The notes under the pieces are model-generated. The model searched no databases, was not told the origin of the DNA, and saw only the letters and a program-made list of their open reading frames with translations. DNA of 6,435 nucleotides. It comes from JAKVJE01 sp047722305 (GTDB lineage: Bacteria; Actinomycetota; Actinomycetes; Actinomycetales; Microbacteriaceae). Numbering within the stretch: position 1 is the stretch's first letter; every line of letters starts with the position of its first letter. The position numbers and the translations under genes were made by a program. Of this stretch, positions 1 to 5,552 are shown piece after piece. The stretch spans positions 1-6,435 of the forward strand of contig JBDNYM010000068.1 in assembly GCA_047722305.1 (NCBI GenBank). The letters are read 5' to 3'.

Positions 1-1152
1 CTGGCGCCCGGCCACGGTCGACGCGTGGTGCATGCCGTACGAGTAGCGATGCACGTGCTGGTTCTGCTCGACCCGCACGCTGCCGTACTCGCAAACCTTG
101 CCGAGGTCGTTGCGCCCCAGGTCGACCAGCATGTTGTGCTCGGAGAGCTCCTTCGGGTCGGCGCGCAGGGACGCCTCCAGGTCGGCGTCCTCATCCGGGG
201 TCTCGCCGCGGGGTCGCGACCCGGCCAGGGGGAACGTCCGCAGCGTGCCCTCGTCCAGCCGCACTAGCGTCTCCGGGGAGGCCCCCGCGATCTCGGTGTC
301 CGACCCGGAGATGAAGAACATGTACGGGGAGGGGTTCTGCGTGCGCATCACCCGATAGGTGTCGAGCAGGCTGCCCTCGAACGGGGCGGTCTGCGCGTTG
401 CTGAGCACCACCTGGAAGATGTCGCCGGCGCGGATGTACTGCTTGGCCCGCTCCACGATCTCCGCGTACTCGGCGCGGGCGAACTCGCTGCGCAGCGGTC
501 CGGTCAGCCGGCCCGGCAGACGGGCCTGCGCGCCGGTGCGGATCAGCGCCACCAGCTCGCCGATCCGGCGGCGGGCCGTGGCCAGCTCGGCGTCCAGATC
601 GCCGTCCAGCCGCATGTTGGCGATGACCACGATCTTCTGCCGGGCGTTGTCGTAGGCGATCACCGAGCTGAACAGCATCACGTTGAGGTCCTGATAGCGG
701 GCCGCGTCCGGCGCCTGCAAGTGCAGCGAGGGCTCCGCGTACTGCACGAAGTCGTACGAGAAATTGCCCACGAACCCGCCCGTGAACGGCGGCAGCTCGG
801 GCACCCGGGGGCCGCGCCGCTCGTCCAGCAGCCGCTGCAGCGTGGCCGTCGGGTCGGTGGTCTGCTCGACCGTGGTGCCCGTGGCGGAGCGGATGCGCAG
901 CTCGCCGTCGCGGCACGTCACCTCGAGCTCGGGATCGCAGCCCAGGAACGTGTAGCGGCCCCAGACCCGGGCATCCTCGGCGCTCTCCAGCAGGAAGCAG
1001 CGCTCGCTGCGGGTGCGCAGGGCGCGGAGCGCCTCGATGGGGGTGCGCTCGTCCGCATACAGCTCGTAGGCCACGGGCGCCGTGCGGAAGCCGGCGTCGC
1101 GGTAGCGGACGGCCGCGTCGAGCTGCGGGTCCGCGATGATTGTGGGTTCCAT
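1..1152 (-). CDS. trpE: Anthranilate synthase component I, N-terminal 384 residues (3' end outside window)
   Basis: TrpE converts chorismate plus ammonia (or glutamine, through TrpG) to anthranilate, the first committed step of tryptophan synthesis in the cytoplasm. The frame is open from the ATG at 1150-1152 to the window edge (384 codons, no stop), so the C-terminal quarter or so is missing. The N-terminal tryptophan-binding region has LLES at residues 54-57, followed after ten residues by Thr68, where the usual motif has Ser. The chorismate-binding domain starts near residue 225 and shows FQVVLS (246-251), AGASPETLVR (289-298), AGSRPRGE (310-317) and HNMLVDLGRNDLG (339-351). The start is supported by an AGGAG at 1161-1165, 8 nt upstream. 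An attenuator with a Trp-rich leader peptide directly upstream argues for trpE over the homologous pabB. Read-through of that attenuator should control expression. I am confident of the family; operon partners lie outside the window. Confidence 0.96.
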   Translation of the reverse strand, partial: MEPTIIADPQLDAAVRYRDAGFRTAPVAYELYADERTPIEALRALRTRSERCFLLESAEDARVWGRYTFLGCDPELEVTCRDGELRIRSATGTTVEQTTDPTATLQRLLDERRGPRVPELPPFTGGFVGNFSYDFVQYAEPSLHLQAPDAARYQDLNVMLFSSVIAYDNARQKIVVIANMRLDGDLDAELATARRRIGELVALIRTGAQARLPGRLTGPLRSEFARAEYAEIVERAKQYIRAGDIFQVVLSNAQTAPFEGSLLDTYRVMRTQNPSPYMFFISGSDTEIAGASPETLVRLDEGTLRTFPLAGSRPRGETPDEDADLEASLRADPKELSEHNMLVDLGRNDLGKVCEYGSVRVEQNQHVHRYSYGMHHASTVAGRQ

Positions 1153-1202
1153 CTCTGGCGCTCCTGCTGGGATGCGGTGCCGATTCGGAGCGGGATGGCT
1201 GT

Positions 1203-1233
1203 TAAACCACAAAGGCCGCCGAATTGGCGGCCT
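1203..1233 (-). terminator. Attenuator terminator hairpin before trpE
   Basis: A perfect 8-bp GC-rich inverted repeat, AGGCCGCC and GGCGGCCT (1226-1233 and 1213-1220), with a 5-nt AATTC loop is followed on the minus strand by TTTGTGGTTT. This is a typical intrinsic terminator with an interrupted U-tract. It ends about 50 nt before the trpE start codon and downstream of the trpL stop, as expected for the 3:4 stem of a trp attenuator. Confidence 0.88.
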
Positions 1234-1258
1234 GGGTGAGTGATCGATTCGAGTGCGC

Positions 1259-1321
1259 TCAGTGGACGGTGCCGCCGGGAGACGGCCGCCACCATGCGCT
1301 GCGCGAACGAAGAGACTGCAT
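1259..1321 (-). CDS. trpL: trp operon leader peptide (20 aa, tandem Trp)
   Basis: This is a 20-codon reading frame from the ATG at 1319-1321 to the TGA at 1259-1261. Codons 10 and 11 are consecutive TGG (1289-1294), giving an ...RSAWWRP... peptide. Tryptophan is the rarest amino acid, and a WW pair in a tiny frame directly upstream of trpE and a terminator is the hallmark of trpL. Its role is to sense charged Trp-tRNA by ribosome stalling; the peptide itself is probably not needed as a product. There is no Shine-Dalgarno sequence before the ATG. The -10 element TAGAGT ends 7 nt upstream, so the mRNA probably begins at the A of the start codon (leaderless translation). The frame is too short for standard gene callers. 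Confidence 0.87.
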   Translation of the reverse strand: MQSLRSRSAWWRPSPGGTVH

Positions 1322-1328
1322 GGCTGAA

Positions 1329-1359
1329 ACTCTAGCGCACCGGCCGGCTCGCGTGTCAA
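1329..1359 (-). promoter_or_regulatory. Promoter of trpL-trpE
   Basis: On the minus strand a perfect -35 hexamer TTGACA (1354-1359) is followed after 19 nt by TAGAGT (1329-1334), which fits the actinobacterial TANNNT -10 pattern. The spacer is 1-2 nt longer than optimal, which may weaken the promoter. The predicted start point, 7-8 nt downstream of the -10, falls at 1321, the A of the trpL ATG. No obvious TrpR-type operator was recognised. Confidence 0.75.
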
Positions 1360-1364
1360 ATCGC

Positions 1365-1394
1365 GGTGCTGGTGCTGGTGCTGGTGCCGGTGCC
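1365..1394. repeat. Five tandem hexanucleotide units upstream of the trp promoter
   Basis: Three units of GGTGCT and two of GGTGCC run without interruption on the plus strand. They end 5 nt upstream of the -35 hexamer of the trp promoter (on the transcribed strand the units read AGCACC/GGCACC). The stretch is noncoding. It may be simple slippage sequence, or it may place repeated protein-binding sites upstream of the promoter. Nothing in the sequence decides between these. Confidence 0.8.
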
Positions 1395-1409
1395 CGGCGA
1401 GCCCGCCCT

Positions 1410-1494
1410 CCGCCGAACTCAGGGGATCGGCCGAAGTCAGGGGATGCGTCCCCTGACTTCGGCTTTGCGGGCCCGGATCCCCTGAGTTCGGCGG
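1410..1494. repeat. Nested palindrome made of four copies of a 15-nt motif
   Basis: The outer arms, 1410-1428 and 1476-1494, are perfect 19-bp inverted repeats. Inside them lies a second perfect 15-bp inverted repeat (1430-1444 and 1449-1463) with a 4-nt loop. The arms are variants of one motif. CCGAACTCAGGGGAT occurs at 1413-1427 and in reverse at 1477-1491. CCGAAGTCAGGGGAT occurs at 1431-1445, and in reverse at 1448-1462 with its last base changed. The single C/G difference in each arm is compensated in its partner, so both stems stay perfect. The element lies between the mqo stop and the trp promoter. It may be a REP-like dispersed repeat and may stop or protect the mqo transcript, although no clear U-tract follows it on the minus strand. 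Confidence 0.9.
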
Positions 1495-1512
1495 GCTGTT
1501 TGGGGCGGGGGA

Positions 1513-1528
1513 GGGCTCAGGCGAGCCC
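1513..1528 (-). other. Small hairpin over the mqo stop codon
   Basis: GGGCTC (1523-1528 on the minus strand) and GAGCCC (1513-1518) form a perfect 6-bp stem with a 4-nt loop spanning the last mqo codons and the TGA. It is followed by a C-rich run and not a U-tract, so it is not a convincing terminator by itself. It may act with the large palindrome just downstream as a 3' end structure. It could also be chance in GC-rich DNA. Confidence 0.35.
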
Positions 1529-2998
1529 GAGCTGGTGGGCGGTGCGGTCCATGACGCGGTGCGCGAGCGCCGGGTCGGCGGCCAGGTCGCGGCCCCAGGT
1601 GGGCACCAGGTCGCGCAGCGGTCGGGCCCACGCCCCGCTCACCTGCTCCGGGAAGCAGCGGGCGATGAGATCGTAGGCGATCGGCACGGCCGTGGATGCG
1701 CCCGGGGAGGCCCCGAGCAGTCCGGCGAGCGTGCCGTCGGTGCTGCTGACCAGCTCGGTGCCGAACTGCAGCACGCCGCCCTGCCCGGGCACCTGCTTGA
1801 TGACCTGCACGCGCTGTCCGGCGGTGATGAGCTCCCAGTCCTCCGCCATCACGGTCGGGACGAACTCGCGCAACGCCTTCAGCCGGGTGGCAGTGGTCTG
1901 CGTCACCTGGGTGGCGAGGTAGCGCACCAGGTCGAGGTGGTCGCGGGCCACCTGCAGCATGGGCACGACGTTGGTCGGGCGCACTGAGCCGAACAGGTCG
2001 AGCCATGAGCCGTGCTGCAGGAACTTCGGCGACCAGCCCGCGTACGGGCCGAACATGAGCGCCGGTTTCCCGTCGACGATGCGGGTGTCGAGGTGCGGCA
2101 CCGACATCGGCGGGGCGCCCACCGCCGCCTTTCCGTACACTTTCGCATGGTGCCGGGCGATCACGTCGGGGTTGGTGCAGCGCAGGAACTGCCCGCTGAT
2201 GGGGAAGCCTCCGTACGAGGCGGCTTCGGGGATGTGCGACGCCTGCAGTAGCGGCAGCGACCCTCCGCCGGCGCCGATGAACACGAAGTCGGCGGTCATC
2301 CGCAGGTGGTCGCTGTTGATTCGGCTGGTCGCGTCCACCTCCCAGGTGCCGTCGCCGAGCCGGCGCAGATGCTGCACGTCGGTGGCGTACGAGATGGTCA
2401 CCCCCTGCCGCTGGGCGAACTGCAGCAGCTGGCGGGCGAGGGCGCCGAAGTCCACATCCGTCCCCTGCTCGGCGCGGGTGGCGGCCACCGGCTGGGACGC
2501 ATCCCGACCGTCCATGACCAGCGGCATCCAGTCGGCCAGGTGGGCGCGATCCTCGGAGTACGCCATCCCGGCGAACAGCGGGTGCTCGCGCAGGGCGTCG
2601 AAGCGCGTCTGCAGGAAACTGACATCGGCCGTCCCCTGCACCATGCTCATGTGCGGCACCGAGTGGATGAATGTCGCCGGCGCGAGCTCGCCCGCTTCGG
2701 CGAGGCTTCCCCAGAACTGCCGGGAGAGCTGGAACTGCTCGTTGACGTGCACGGCCTTGGTGATGTCGACGCCGTGGGCGGTCGCCGGCGTGTAGTTCAG
2801 CTCGCACAGCGCGGAGTGCCCCGTGCCGGCGTTGTTCCATGGGTCGGTGCTCTCGGCCGCGGGACGGTCGAGCCGCTCCAGGATGGTGATCCGCCAGCCA
2901 GGCTCCAGCCGGCTGAGCAGCGCCGCCACCGTGGCGCTCATGATGCCCGCGCCGATGAGGATGGCGTCGCGATGTGTCCGAGGTTGCGCTGCCGTCAT
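1517..2998 (-). CDS. mqo: Malate:quinone oxidoreductase (Mqo)
   Basis: This is an FAD-dependent peripheral membrane enzyme that oxidises L-malate to oxaloacetate and passes the electrons to the quinone pool, replacing or complementing NAD-dependent malate dehydrogenase in the TCA cycle. The 493-residue length matches the actinobacterial Mqo group. The N-terminal dinucleotide-binding fold shows ILIGAGIMSATVAALL (13-28), with an acidic residue Glu41 at the end of the second strand where FAD ribose is bound. This is followed by the family signature DPWNNAGTGHSALCELNYTP (52-71). There is no signal peptide or membrane helix, as expected. The ATG at 2996-2998 has a strong AGGAGG (3005-3010), 6 nt upstream. 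The gene follows asd after 47 bp in the same direction, so it could be read from lysC-asd. No convincing separate promoter was seen; a GGTAGAGA stretch near 3020-3027 is only weakly -10-like. The pathway link is direct, since oxaloacetate is transaminated to aspartate, the substrate of LysC. Confidence 0.96.
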   Translation of the reverse strand: MTAAQPRTHRDAILIGAGIMSATVAALLSRLEPGWRITILERLDRPAAESTDPWNNAGTGHSALCELNYTPATAHGVDITKAVHVNEQFQLSRQFWGSLAEAGELAPATFIHSVPHMSMVQGTADVSFLQTRFDALREHPLFAGMAYSEDRAHLADWMPLVMDGRDASQPVAATRAEQGTDVDFGALARQLLQFAQRQGVTISYATDVQHLRRLGDGTWEVDATSRINSDHLRMTADFVFIGAGGGSLPLLQASHIPEAASYGGFPISGQFLRCTNPDVIARHHAKVYGKAAVGAPPMSVPHLDTRIVDGKPALMFGPYAGWSPKFLQHGSWLDLFGSVRPTNVVPMLQVARDHLDLVRYLATQVTQTTATRLKALREFVPTVMAEDWELITAGQRVQVIKQVPGQGGVLQFGTELVSSTDGTLAGLLGASPGASTAVPIAYDLIARCFPEQVSGAWARPLRDLVPTWGRDLAADPALAHRVMDRTAHQLGLA

Positions 2999-3045
2999 GA
3001 GAGGCCTCCTGGTCTGGGTTCTCTACCCTGGATGCGAGCGGTGGC

Positions 3046-4089
3046 TTACAGCTTCGGGGCGATCAGCTCGGCGAGCTGCACGGCGTTGAGCGCGGCGCCC
3101 TTGAGCAGGTTGTCGTTGGTGATGAACATCGCCAGGCCGCGCTGGTCGGGCACGCCCTCATCCTGTCGGAAGCGGCCCACATAGCTGGGGTTGCGCCCGG
3201 CCGCCTGCAGCGGGGTGGGGATGTCGGTGACCTCCACCGCGGGAGCCGTGGCGAGCAGCTGCTCGGCGCGCTCGACGGGCAGCGGCCGCTCGAACTCGGC
3301 GTTCACCGAGAGGCCGTGCGCGGTGAACACCGGCACTCGCACGCACAGCCCCGAGACCAGCAGGTCGGGGATGCCGAGGATCTTGCGGCTCTCGTTGCGC
3401 AGCTTCTGCTCTTCATCCGTCTCGTGGCGGCCGTCCTCGACCGCGTTGCCCGCGAAGGCGACCACGTCGAACGCGATCGGGCGCACGAACTTCTTCGTCG
3501 GCCCGAAATCGACCGCCGAGCCGTCGAACACCAGCCGCCGCGGGTCCTGCTCCACCGCGCGCACGCTCTGCTGATACAGCTCCTCCACGCCGGCGCGACC
3601 GGCGCCCGACACCGCCTGGTACGTGCTGATGATCAGCCGGCGCAGCCCCGCCTCCTCATGCAGCGGCCTGAGGACGGGCATCGCGGCCATCGTCGTGCAG
3701 TTCGGGTTGGCCACGATCCCCTTCGGGATGCGGTCCAAGGCCTGCGGGTTCACCTCGCTGACCACCAGCGGCACATCCGGGTCCATGCGCCACGCCGACG
3801 AGTTATCCACCACGATCGCCCCGGCGGCCGCGAACTTCGGCGCGAACTCGCGGGAGGCGTCCCCGCCCGCCGAGAAGATCGCCAGATCGATGCCGGCCAG
3901 ATCGGCGGTGGCCACATCCTCGACCGTGATCGTGCGATCGCGCCACGGCAGCTCGGTGCCCGCCGAATGCGCAGAGGCGAAGAACCGCAGGTCACCCACC
4001 GGGAAATCGCGCTCATCCAGCAGCCGGCGCATCACCCCGCCCACCTGGCCGGTGGCCCCGACAACGGCGACGCTGTACGTCCTGCTCAT
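3046..4089 (-). CDS. asd: Aspartate-semialdehyde dehydrogenase
   Basis: Asd reduces beta-aspartyl phosphate to aspartate 4-semialdehyde with NADPH, the second step of the aspartate pathway and the branch point to lysine/diaminopimelate versus threonine and methionine. The 347 residues match the family. The N-terminal Rossmann fold has VAVVGATGQVGGVM (7-20). The catalytic cysteine is Cys131 in NPNCTT, and the catalytic histidine is His258 in PVFTAHGLSVN. The substrate-binding region QAVSGAGRAGVEEL lies at 158-171. The ATG at 4087-4089 overlaps the lysC stop as ATGA, so translation is probably coupled. GGAGGG lies 8 nt upstream (4098-4103) inside lysC. The stop is TAA at 3046-3048. The protein is cytoplasmic and works as a dimer or tetramer in known relatives. 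Confidence 0.97.
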   Translation of the reverse strand: MSRTYSVAVVGATGQVGGVMRRLLDERDFPVGDLRFFASAHSAGTELPWRDRTITVEDVATADLAGIDLAIFSAGGDASREFAPKFAAAGAIVVDNSSAWRMDPDVPLVVSEVNPQALDRIPKGIVANPNCTTMAAMPVLRPLHEEAGLRRLIISTYQAVSGAGRAGVEELYQQSVRAVEQDPRRLVFDGSAVDFGPTKKFVRPIAFDVVAFAGNAVEDGRHETDEEQKLRNESRKILGIPDLLVSGLCVRVPVFTAHGLSVNAEFERPLPVERAEQLLATAPAVEVTDIPTPLQAAGRNPSYVGRFRQDEGVPDQRGLAMFITNDNLLKGAALNAVQLAELIAPKL

Positions 4090-4607
4090 CTTCCCGTCCC
4101 TCCATACACCACGGCCTCGCCGCGGACCGAATCCAGCCCGAACGCAGTGTGGACGGCCCGTACCGCGGCATCCAGCGCCTCGGCGCGCGTCACCACAGAA
4201 ATGCGGATCTCCGACGTCGTGATCATCTCGATATTGACACCCGCCCCGGCCAAGGCGGCGAAGAACCGCGCCGTGACCCCCGGATGCGTGCGCATCCCGG
4301 CACCGATCAGCGCCAGCTTCACGATCTCGTCGTCCAGCCGCAGCTCCGCGAACCCCAGATGACGCTGCTGCTCCTGCAGCACGGCGATCGCCGTCGGACC
4401 CTGGTCCGTGGGGGCCGTGAACGAAATATCCGTCAGCCGGGTGTTCTCGGCCGACACGTTCTGCACGATCATGTCGATGTTCACGCCCGCGTCCGCCACC
4501 GCGCCGAACAGGTCCGCGGCCACCCCCGGCTTATCCGGAACGCCGATGACCGTGATCTTCGACTCCGACCGGTCCGTGGTGATCCCGGTGATGACAGCTT
4601 CTTCCAT
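4086..4607 (-). other. lysC: Probable internal in-frame start for aspartokinase beta subunit (173 aa)
   Basis: In C. glutamicum, lysC is translated from two starts and makes an alpha2beta2 enzyme; the beta chain is the regulatory C-terminal part beginning MEEAV. Here the frame has an ATG at 4605-4607 (residue 254) starting MEEAVITG. It is preceded by GAGGG (4615-4619), 7 nt upstream, a plausible ribosome binding site. The product would be 173 residues containing both ACT domains, almost the same size as the known beta subunit. The motif and spacing are seen directly; that this start is used is inferred from homology. Confidence 0.65.
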
Positions 4608-5366
4608 GGTGATTCCCTCGACTGCTGGATGGTCCCGGTCTGCGACAATCGTGCCGGACAACTCGCTGAACGACGACCGCACATGCAGCGGCACATGCCA
4701 CCGGCTCGCCAACTCCACGGCGCGGATGTAGAGCACCTTCGTGCCGCAGCTCGCCAACTCGAGCATGTCCGCGTACGGGACGTAGTCGAGCTTGCGAGCG
4801 GACGGCACCACGCGGGGGTCGGCGGTGAACACCCCATCCACATCGGTGTAGATCTCGCACATGTCGGCGTGCATCGTGGCGGCCAGGGCGACGGCCGTGG
4901 TGTCGGACCCGCCCCGGCCCAGCGTGGTGACGTCGCCGGTGGCCTTGTTCACGCCCTGGAACCCGGCGACGATGGCGACGCAGCCCGCGTCGACCGCATC
5001 CTGCACCCGCTTCGGGGTGACGTCGAGGATGCGCGCGCGGCCGTACATCGCATCCGTGATCATCCCCGCCTGCGACCCCGTGAACGACTTCGCCTTCGCC
5101 CCCAGATCGCCGATCGCCAATGCCAACAGCGCCATCGAGATGCGCTCGCCGGCCGTCAGCAGCATGTCCATCTCGCGCCCGATGGGCGCGGTCGACACCT
5201 GCTTGGCCAGATCGAGCAGGTCGTCAGTGGTGTCGCCCATGGCGGAGACCACGGCCACGACCTGGTTGCCCGCGTCCCGAGTGCGGACGATGCGGCGGGC
5301 GACCCGGCGGATGCCCTCGGCGTCGGCGACGGACGAGCCGCCGAATTTCTGCACGATGAGTGGCAC
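4086..5366 (-). CDS. lysC: Aspartokinase, alpha subunit (full-length)
   Basis: LysC phosphorylates L-aspartate with ATP to beta-aspartyl phosphate, the entry step to lysine, diaminopimelate, threonine and methionine. Of 426 residues, the kinase domain spans about 1-240, with VQKFGGSSV (5-13), MLLTAGERIS (68-77), FTGSQAGM (95-102), GRGGSDTTAVALAA (150-163) and IYTDVDGVFTADPR (172-185). Two ACT domains follow, at about 270-340 and 350-426. By homology to C. glutamicum LysC, these bind lysine and threonine for concerted feedback inhibition. Aligning by eye, the C. glutamicum feedback positions Q298 and S301 correspond to Gln302 and Ser305, while T311 corresponds to Ser315. The start is GTG (5364-5366) with GGAGAG at 5374-5379, 7 nt upstream. 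The gene overlaps asd by 4 bp, forming a lysC-asd unit. No lysine riboswitch is visible upstream. Confidence 0.97.
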   Translation of the reverse strand: MPLIVQKFGGSSVADAEGIRRVARRIVRTRDAGNQVVAVVSAMGDTTDDLLDLAKQVSTAPIGREMDMLLTAGERISMALLALAIGDLGAKAKSFTGSQAGMITDAMYGRARILDVTPKRVQDAVDAGCVAIVAGFQGVNKATGDVTTLGRGGSDTTAVALAATMHADMCEIYTDVDGVFTADPRVVPSARKLDYVPYADMLELASCGTKVLYIRAVELASRWHVPLHVRSSFSELSGTIVADRDHPAVEGITMEEAVITGITTDRSESKITVIGVPDKPGVAADLFGAVADAGVNIDMIVQNVSAENTRLTDISFTAPTDQGPTAIAVLQEQQRHLGFAELRLDDEIVKLALIGAGMRTHPGVTARFFAALAGAGVNIEMITTSEIRISVVTRAEALDAAVRAVHTAFGLDSVRGEAVVYGGTGR

Positions 5367-5411
5367 AGTCGTTCTCTCCGGTTACGCGCCCGGGGGGTCT
5401 GGGCGCACAGT

Positions 5412-5424
5412 GGCTAACAGTTTA
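5412..5424 (-). promoter_or_regulatory. Possible lysC promoter (-10 only)
   Basis: TAAACT on the minus strand at 5419-5424 fits the TANNNT -10 pattern, and lies about 50 nt before the lysC start codon in an AT-richer patch. A TTGATT at 5448-5453 resembles a -35 hexamer, but the spacer is 23 nt, too long for a normal sigma-70 promoter. A promoter is expected in this gap because recR and lysC are 186 bp apart, but the exact site is uncertain. Confidence 0.35.
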
Positions 5425-5466
5425 CGAGTTTCGGGCGGAAACGCGGGAATCAAGGGTGGATGCGGG

Positions 5467-5517
5467 CAGAGGCGTTGATCCTGGGACGGGCCTCTGGAGA
5501 ACGCAAGCCTCTGAGGC
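5467..5517. repeat. GCCTCTG repeat cluster between recR and lysC
   Basis: The heptamer GCCTCTG occurs at 5490-5496 and 5507-5513, with its reverse complement at 5467-5473. The third copy extends to a short self-palindrome (GCCTCTGAGGC, 5507-5517). The copies allow alternative hairpins, for example a 7-bp stem between 5467-5473 and 5490-5496. They could end the dnaX-recR transcript or bind a regulator of lysC. No U-tract follows the stems on the minus strand, so an intrinsic terminator is not well supported. Confidence 0.5.
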
Positions 5518-5552
5518 GAGGGGCAGCAGAAGGAGTCAGGGCAGGGACGGAG

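Larger units (their letters stand above)
1203..1321 (-). promoter_or_regulatory. trp operon transcription attenuator (leader RNA)
   Basis: The leader RNA between the predicted start point and trpE contains mutually exclusive hairpins. Segment 1 covers the two Trp codons and the bases after them. It pairs with segment 2 as GGUG/CACC (1290-1293 with 1268-1271), then after a small internal loop as GCCG/CGGC around a UCUCC loop. Segment 2 has GGCGGC (1271-1276), which can instead pair with GCCGCC of segment 3 (1226-1231). Segment 3 also forms the perfect 8-bp terminator stem with segment 4. A ribosome stalled at Trp codons 10-11 would cover segment 1, leave segment 2 free to hold segment 3, and let RNA polymerase continue into trpE. 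With ample Trp-tRNA the terminator forms. This is the classical trp attenuation logic. The pairings are read by eye from the sequence and were not computed with a folding program. Confidence 0.88.

Noticed and set aside
918..1295. A 125-codon minus-strand frame beginning inside trpL and running through the terminator into trpE in another frame
   Set aside because: It overlaps the trpL frame, crosses the attenuator hairpins and then shadows trpE. It has Arg/Ala/Ser-rich shadow composition and no recognisable domain.
1410..1494. CRISPR-like repeat array
   Set aside because: The four motif copies alternate in orientation as nested inverted repeats with spacers of 0-20 nt. This is a palindromic element and not a repeat-spacer array.
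1224..1676. Plus-strand open frame of 150 codons across the trp leader and the nested palindrome
   Set aside because: It reads through the hexamer repeat as a Gly-Ala run and through both palindrome arms, then into antisense mqo. No ribosome binding site or homology was seen.
1959..2795. Long plus-strand open frame (278 codons) opposite mqo, and similar long plus-strand frames opposite asd and lysC
   Set aside because: These are antisense shadows of well-identified minus-strand genes in high-GC DNA. Composition is Arg/His/Pro/Ala-rich with no family motifs, and none has its own context.
5367..5552. Lysine riboswitch upstream of lysC
   Set aside because: The gap is 186 bp, and the likely transcribed leader is about 50 nt, far shorter than the lysine riboswitch. 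No matching stems were seen.
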